Positions 58,644-64,000 of a stretch of DNA of 64,000 nt are shown here, one piece after another. The notes below the pieces were generated by a model, which saw only the letters and a list, made by a program, of their open reading frames with translations, was not told the DNA's origin and did not search any database. The stretch covers positions 1 through 64,000 of the forward strand of contig CAVSGR010000008.1 in assembly GCA_963727535.1 (NCBI GenBank). Reading direction: 5' to 3'. Position 1 is the first letter of the stretch; each line of letters starts with the position of its first letter. The stretch is from RBG-16-34-14 sp963727535. Its GTDB lineage: Bacteria > Bacteroidota > Ignavibacteria > Ignavibacteriales > Ignavibacteriaceae. The position numbers were made by a program, and so were the translations under genes.

Positions 58644-60030
58644 CTATATTTTCTCTCTGATTATTGTTACAAATTCTTCCATCCTCATTCCGCGTGAACC
58701 CTTTACAAGTATTGCTGAATCCGTTACGTCTTTATTGGTTAAAAATTCTGATAAAGCATCTCTTCTTAAAAAATGTTTTGTTTCAATTCCGGTATCTTCT
58801 AATTCTTTGTGCAACACTTTCATTCTGTTACCAATAGTGTAAACAATATTTATTTTGTTCTTCCATATAACCGAACCAAGACCTTTATGATATAACAATT
58901 CCATATTTCCCAGTTCGAGCATATCTCCAAGAATTGCAATCTTCTTTTTGAAAAGATTTATTCTTCCGAGAAATTCAATTGAAGCTTTCATTGATTCAGG
59001 ATTTGCATTGTATGTGTCATCAATAAGAAGAAAATCAGAATACTCGCTTACGTTTAATCTTTTATCAGGAGAAGAAAGTTTATTCATTCCACTGAGTATT
59101 TCCTTTTCATTCAATCCTAATTTGAATGCAACACTTGCAGCAGCAAGGAAGTTTTTGAAATTCTGTTCCCCATAAAGATTGAAGTGTGCCTTAATAGTTT
59201 TACCTTTGTATCTCAACTCGACAAAAGGTTTTCCATCTTCAGAATAGCTTAATATTTTTCCTTTTACATCTACTCTTTGTTCTGTGCCGAAAGTAAGCTT
59301 TGTTTTTATAATCCGGATAAACATTCTTTAAAAGCTTATCATCTTCATTTATTAACAATGTTCCGTTTCTTTTTGCAGTTACATCAAATAAAGATTTCTT
59401 TTCCTTTAGAACGCCGCGCTTGTTCTTTAAGAATTCGAGATGTGAATTTCCAATGTTTGTAATAAGAGCATAATCCGGTTGAGCTATGTTTGCCGTATAA
59501 TCTATCTCTCCAAAATGATTTGTTCCGTGTTCAAGGACGAGAACTTCATCATTACTTTTTGTATCAAGAATCGTTAAAGGAACTCCGATATGATTGTTAT
59601 TATTCCCGGAAGTTTTCTTAGTCTTATACTTCTCAGAAAGCAAAGTTCCAATCATATCTTTTGTAGTTGTTTTACCCGCACTACCTGTTATGCTTACAAC
59701 TTTTGCGTTCAATTTACTCCTCCAGACTTTCGCCAGTCCCCCGAGAGCTTCGGTTGAGTTATCAACAAGAATAACCGGCACATCGAGATCTCTGAACTGT
59801 GAATATTTTTTTCGTTCAATGACAACTGCTGATGCTCCATTCTTTATAACATCTCTGATAAAATTATGTCCGTCAAATTTTTCGCCCTTAATTGCAATAA
59901 AAAGAGAACTTTTATTTATCCTTCTCGAATCAATAGAAATCTTCGAGACCGCTTTGTAGCTATCAGGATTAACGATCTCTGAAGTCGGTAAGTTGAACAA
60001 ATCTTCAAGAGTAATCCTGACTACATTCAT
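58644..60030 (-). CDS. murF: MurF, UDP-MurNAc-tripeptide D-alanyl-D-alanine ligase (one frameshift)
   Basis: About 460 residues in two frames (60030 to about 59300, then to 58644). SITGSAGKTTTKDMIG is the P-loop, LEHGTNHFGEIDYTA follows, and DDTYNANPESMKASIEFL and AILGDMLELGN (C-terminal) lie in the second piece. One extra A in the AAAAA run at about 59310 (on the - strand TAT AAA AAC) causes the break. Since MurF is essential, this must be a consensus error. Adds D-Ala-D-Ala to the precursor. Confidence 0.95.
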
Positions 60031-60034
60031 TAAA

Positions 60035-61504
60035 TCAAACCAGGAATTTTTCTGCTACTTCCCTGTCCGAGAAGTGATTTCTTATTCCTTTTATTTCCTG
60101 GTAATTCTCGTGACCTTTGCCGGCAATAAGTATAATCGCATTCTCTTCCGAATTTTTTATCGCGTAAGAAATTGCTTCTTCACGGTTTTCTATAACTTTG
60201 TAATTATCTTTTATGATGCCGGTCCTTATATCATTTATAATTTCAAATGGATCTTCAAATCTCGGGTTATCGGAAGTAACCAAAACATAATCACTTAATT
60301 CTGTTGCAATCTTTCCCATTATTGGTCTTTTAGTTTTGTCCCGATTTCCGCCACAGCCAAAGACAGTGTAAACAGGCGCTGATTCTTTAACAATATCCTT
60401 TACAGCAAGAAGAGCTTTTTCAAGACTGTCGGCTGTATGAGAATAATCAACAATTACTTTTTTATTTCCTTTACTGATTACTTCAAATCTTCCGGGAACC
60501 TGCTTTGTATTTTTTATTCCTTCTATGATTTTTTCTTCTTTAATTCCTGAAGTGAAACCAACAGCAAAAGCAGCGCAGGCATTGTAAGCATTGAACTTTC
60601 CGATTAAAGAAGTAGAAACCGGGAATGAACCGCCTTTATGTTCAACGGTAAATGTTGTACCTGATAAATCATAGCTTATGTTTTTCAAAACAAAATCTGA
60701 GTTAGATGAAGTACCGTAAGAAATAAGACCTGCTTTAGTGTTGCCCACAAGTCTTTTGCTATTTGAATCATCTGAATTATAAATTGCAAACGAAGAAGAG
60801 CTTAACGAATCAAAAAGAATTTTCTTTGCGCTTAAATAATTTTCGAAGTTAACATGAAAATCGAGATGATCTGAAGTTATGTTTGTAAAAACCGCAGAAC
60901 TAAAATTAAGTCCATAAACCCTGTTCATTATAAGCGAATGTGAAGAAACCTCCATAACTGCGTAACCGCAGCCTTCATTATACATTCTATAAAGAAGTTC
61001 ATTCAAATCGTTTGACTCAGGAGTTGTGAGAGATGATTTTATCTCTACATCACCGATGTAATTTGCTATTGTTCCTAACAAACCTGTTTTTTCTCCCGCG
61101 GTTTCAAGAATACTTTTAATAAAATATGTTGTTGTTGTTTTTCCATTAGTTCCTGTAATTCCGATTAACTTTATCTTTTCAGAAGGATTTTTGTATAAAG
61201 CACATGAAATTTCCGCGAGTGCCTTTCTGCTGTCTGCAACAAGTATCTTTGCTCTTTTTTCATGAACGAAAATATCATCGGGAACCGAATTGTTGTCTTC
61301 AAGAATGACTGCCATTGCACCTTTATTAATTGCGTCGAGAATAAAACGGTGTCCGTCTGTGTTTACTCCTTTTATTGCAACAAAAACTGAATTCTCCTTA
61401 ACCTTACGGGAATCATAACAAATCGAGGAAATGTCTTTCCTCTCAACTTCGCCAGCAACCTGGATTGCATTTACACTATTAATTAGTTTTGTTAATTCCA
61501 TCAA
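60035..61504 (-). CDS. murE: MurE, UDP-MurNAc-dipeptide:meso-diaminopimelate ligase
   Basis: 489 residues. LIGITGTNGKTTTTYFIKS (P-loop), VMEVSSHSLIMNRVYGLNF, FTNITSDHLDFH, VIVDYSHTADSLE and LVTSDNPRFEDP. The DNPR motif marks the meso-diaminopimelate-adding type, as opposed to lysine-adding MurE. It overlaps ftsI by four bases and precedes murF by four bases. Confidence 0.97.
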   Translation of the reverse strand: MMELTKLINSVNAIQVAGEVERKDISSICYDSRKVKENSVFVAIKGVNTDGHRFILDAINKGAMAVILEDNNSVPDDIFVHEKRAKILVADSRKALAEISCALYKNPSEKIKLIGITGTNGKTTTTYFIKSILETAGEKTGLLGTIANYIGDVEIKSSLTTPESNDLNELLYRMYNEGCGYAVMEVSSHSLIMNRVYGLNFSSAVFTNITSDHLDFHVNFENYLSAKKILFDSLSSSSFAIYNSDDSNSKRLVGNTKAGLISYGTSSNSDFVLKNISYDLSGTTFTVEHKGGSFPVSTSLIGKFNAYNACAAFAVGFTSGIKEEKIIEGIKNTKQVPGRFEVISKGNKKVIVDYSHTADSLEKALLAVKDIVKESAPVYTVFGCGGNRDKTKRPIMGKIATELSDYVLVTSDNPRFEDPFEIINDIRTGIIKDNYKVIENREEAISYAIKNSEENAIILIAGKGHENYQEIKGIRNHFSDREVAEKFLV

Positions 61505-63496
61505 TAAACAATCGTTCCCGGAACAGTAATTTCTTTACATTCCAATACACAAGTACTTCCCTTTGCTATTTTATCACCAGGTGAAATACTTTGTGAAACA
61601 ACAACACCTGAACCATTAATTTTATATTTCATATCAAGTCTTGTTAAAATCATAATCGCATCACGCAGAGAATAATCTTTTAACTCCGGCATAACTTTGG
61701 TCTTTGAATTATACTTTCGAATTTCTTCAGATTTTTTTACTGCTGTTCTTGCATTATTATCACCGGGATGATCACTTGTAGAAACAAAATCATAATCTTC
61801 TTTAACAGGAGGCAAATCTTTAGGGATACCAATCAGTTCCGGTTCAAGTTCTATTAACCTGGAAGCAACTTTCTTAAAGATGGGAGCAGCAACAAGACCG
61901 CCATATTTTCCTACATTTGGAGAATTAAGAAGTATAAGACAAACGACCTGTGGATTTTCTACCGGGAAGAAACCAACAAATGAAGAATTATAATTCCTCG
62001 TATATTTGCCATCAACCAGTCTCTGAGATGTTCCCGTTTTTCCTCCGACAGAAACAATATCCAGATTTGCCAGCTTTCCTGTCCCATTCTCGACAACACC
62101 TTTTAATAACGATCTCATTCTTTCAGAAGTTTTTTCAGAGATAACTCTTCTAACTTCTTTCGCTTCATTATTAACAACAACTTCATCGTTCGCGTTTGTT
62201 ACTTTTCTTTACGATTAATGGCTTGTATAAAATTCCTCCATTAATAATTGCCGAGTAAGCTGTAACAAGTTGAATCGGTGTAACAGATATTTCATAACCG
62301 AAAGACATAAATGCTTTTGTTATCGCTGACCAATCATTCGGTTTTTTGAGAGTTCCTTTTACTTCTCCCGGAAGATTTATTGCCGTATAATTGCCAAAAC
62401 CAAAACCTCTCAGGTATTTGTAAAATAATTCGTCTTCTATTCTCTGGGATAATTTTGAGATACCAACGTTGCTCGATTGTTCAATAATTCCTTTTACAGT
62501 AAGATTTTCGAAACTGTGCGTGTCACTTATCCTTGCACTTCTAAATCTGTAGCTTCCATTTTCTACATTTATTGTTTCTGTTTCTTTGCAAAGATTCTGA
62601 TCCAGCAAAGTTGCCATTGTAAAAGATTTAAAAGTAGAGCCCGGTTCATAAGTATCGGTTACACTTCTGTTTCTTCTTGCATCATCACTAAAATCCCAAT
62701 AATCGTTAGGATCATAATCGTTAATGTTAGCGAGCGCCAGTATTTCTCCCGTGTTGGGATTCATAACAATTCCAACAGCAGAAGAAGCATCAAATTCTGA
62801 TATGCCTTTTTCTAATTCTTCTTCCAGTACATTCTGGAAAGATCTTTTTATAGTTAGATAGATATTATCTCCCGGGACGGCTTCTCTTGTTTCATCTTCT
62901 GAAAAGGTCATTACGTCACCGACAGCATTTCTTTCAACAAGTCTTACACCTTCTTCACCTTTTAATAAATCATTAAAGGATTTTTCTATCCCGTTAACTC
63001 CGGTATAATCTTTTTGGTCTGTAAATCCGAGAATATGAGAAGCAAGATTTTTATAATGATAAACCCTGGTAGGATCTTCCACGGAGAATAAACCAGCAGC
63101 TTTGAAATTCTTAAGAAGTAAAACTTTTTCGTTTGGTGCTTTTTTCTCAATGCAAAATGTCTTTGATTTTTGATTCATCAACTTCAAATAATAATTTTTA
63201 CTTTTATCAAAAACGGTTGAGAATTTTTTTGCAATTTTTTGCCTGTTGGCTTTATCAGCCATTCTAAGATCAAGAAAAAAGGAAACATCATTTTTATTGT
63301 AAGCAAGAAGAACATCATCCCTGTCATAGATTAATCCACGTTCTGGAGTGACTTTCTCAAGTTTTGTTTGCTGCCTTTCAGCATAATATTTTAACTCATC
63401 ACCTTTAACTATCTGTACATCAAACAGTTTAAAAAGTATCGCAAAGAAGAAAACGATAATTCCAATTATTACAACCAATGTGCGCGAGTTATTCAT
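61501..63496 (-). CDS. ftsI: FtsI/PBP3, division transpeptidase with PASTA domain (one frameshift)
   Basis: About 665 residues. One membrane helix (residues about 7-27), then the dimerisation domain, and the transpeptidase with EPGSTFKSFTMA (S-x-x-K Ser), EQSSNVGISKL (SxN) and GGKTGTSQRLV (KTG). A PASTA domain follows at the C-terminus (MPELKDYSLRDAIMIL, VVVSQSISPGDKIAKG). One extra A in the run AAAGAAAAG at about 62210 splits it, so the middle 'VTNANDEVVVNN' region is off-frame. Essential, so this is a sequence error. The start overlaps the ftsL gene by eight bases. Confidence 0.95.
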
Positions 63497-63818
63497 ACTT
63501 TTCTTTCAAAGCTTCTTCAACATCATCAATTTTTTCTTTGCTTACTTTTAACAGTATTTCAGGTTCTGTTCTTTTTACCATACCAAGTTCTTCTGTTGCT
63601 ATTTTTACAATTCTTTCTTCTGAAGAATTCGATTGTACATCGGCAATCAGGTTAACCTGCTCATTTAATTTTGAATCAAGAGCTTTTTGATTTTCAACTT
63701 TTTCTTTTGTAAGACGTTCACATTCTTGTTTTACTGCAACGTAACCGAGTGCAAGCATCGAGTAAATAACAAGTAAAAAAAGCACAGAAAAGATGAGTGG
63801 TTTCGATCCTTTCTTCAT
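63489..63818 (-). CDS. ftsL: FtsL-like division protein
   Basis: 109 residues: short basic tail, one membrane helix (PLIFSVLFLLVIYSMLALGYVAV, about 7-29) and a coiled coil with heptads (LTKEKVENQKALDSKLNEQ). The ending EERIVKIATEELGMVKRTEPE is typical of FtsL. It sits between rsmH and ftsI and overlaps both. Forms the FtsQLB subcomplex. Confidence 0.85.
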   Translation of the reverse strand: MKKGSKPLIFSVLFLLVIYSMLALGYVAVKQECERLTKEKVENQKALDSKLNEQVNLIADVQSNSSEERIVKIATEELGMVKRTEPEILLKVSKEKIDDVEEALKEKYE

Positions 63819-64000
63819 ACTCTTTCCGCCGCTCTTAGTTTAGCGCTTCTTGCGCGTGTATTAATATTTATTTCTTCCTCAGAAGGTGTTACCGGTTTTT
63901 TAGTAAGTATCTTTAATCTTTGTTCTTTATCGCATTTGCAAACAGGATACTCTTTCGGACAAATGCAGTCGAGAGTTTCATATTTAAAAAGTTCTTTTAC
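63815..64000 (-). CDS. rsmH: RsmH (MraW), 16S rRNA m4C1402 methyltransferase, C-terminal fragment
   Basis: The last 61 codons, cut by the window edge. VKELFKYETLDCICPKEYP, then KCDKEQRLKILTKKPV and NTRARSAKLRAAERV are the conserved RsmH C-terminus, including the Cys-rich stretch and the SAKLRAAER end. Its stop overlaps the ftsL start (ATGA). The catalytic domain lies outside. Confidence 0.95.
   Translation of the reverse strand, partial: VKELFKYETLDCICPKEYPVCKCDKEQRLKILTKKPVTPSEEEININTRARSAKLRAAERV

Noticed and set aside
58644..63496. murF and ftsI as true pseudogenes
   Set aside because: Each is broken by a single extra A in an A run while every motif remains in frame on either side, and both are essential and single.

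Overview
The window is AT-rich bacterial DNA from a Gram-negative, probably a member of the Ignavibacteria/Chlorobi side of the Bacteroidota group. That placement is an inference. It rests on the A/T-rich codon use, a MurE with the meso-diaminopimelate motif DNPR, an OmpA protein with thrombospondin-type-3 repeats, and a complete outer-membrane polysaccharide system. I recognised no tRNA, rRNA or CRISPR array.

Layout. (1) 1-25.7 kb, + strand: a Wzx/Wzy-type surface polysaccharide locus. It holds nucleotide-sugar enzymes (uronate epimerase, GDP-mannose 6-dehydrogenase, WecB, WbpD-, WbpI- and WbpB-like enzymes), an AsnB-type amidotransferase, several glycosyltransferases, a methyltransferase, a deacetylase, a flippase, a Wzy/ligase-like protein, an SLBB export protein and a Wzc-like tyrosine kinase, and ends at a clear rho-independent terminator. 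(2) 25.8-28.3 kb: an OmpA-family protein, a small membrane protein, a second terminator and a decayed IS3-family element. (3) 28.3-32.8 kb, - strand: acetyltransferase, oxidoreductase, polyprenyl-phosphate sugar-1-phosphate transferase and aminotransferase. (4) 33.4-47.7 kb, + strand: an overlapping trio (AsnB, extended nucleotide-sugar dehydrogenase, FAD oxidoreductase), a broken gene resembling transmembrane terpene cyclases, a deacetylase, a methyltransferase, three large membrane glycosyltransferases, a lipoprotein and a GT2 enzyme. (5) 47.8-48.5 kb: YajQ and a CPXCG protein. (6) 48.5-64 kb, - strand: the division and cell-wall (dcw) cluster rsmH-ftsL-ftsI-murE-murF-mraY-murD-ftsW-murG-(PH-like membrane protein)-murC-ftsQ-ftsA-ftsZ-(46-residue membrane protein).

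How the genes fit together: the sugar enzymes can make UDP-ManNAc, GDP-mannuronate and, together, a di-N-acetylated UDP-aminouronate. The two AsnB-like proteins could convert uronates to uronamides. The sugar-1-phosphate transferase would start the repeat unit on undecaprenyl phosphate, glycosyltransferases extend it, the flippase exports it, and the Wzy-like protein plus SLBB/Wzc proteins polymerise and export it.

Quality: many genes between 1 and 46 kb are split by single-base indels, mostly in A or T runs. Essential single-copy genes (murF, ftsI) carry the same kind of +1 A error, so most splits are probably consensus errors and not gene death. Split genes are given here as one feature with the approximate break positions.
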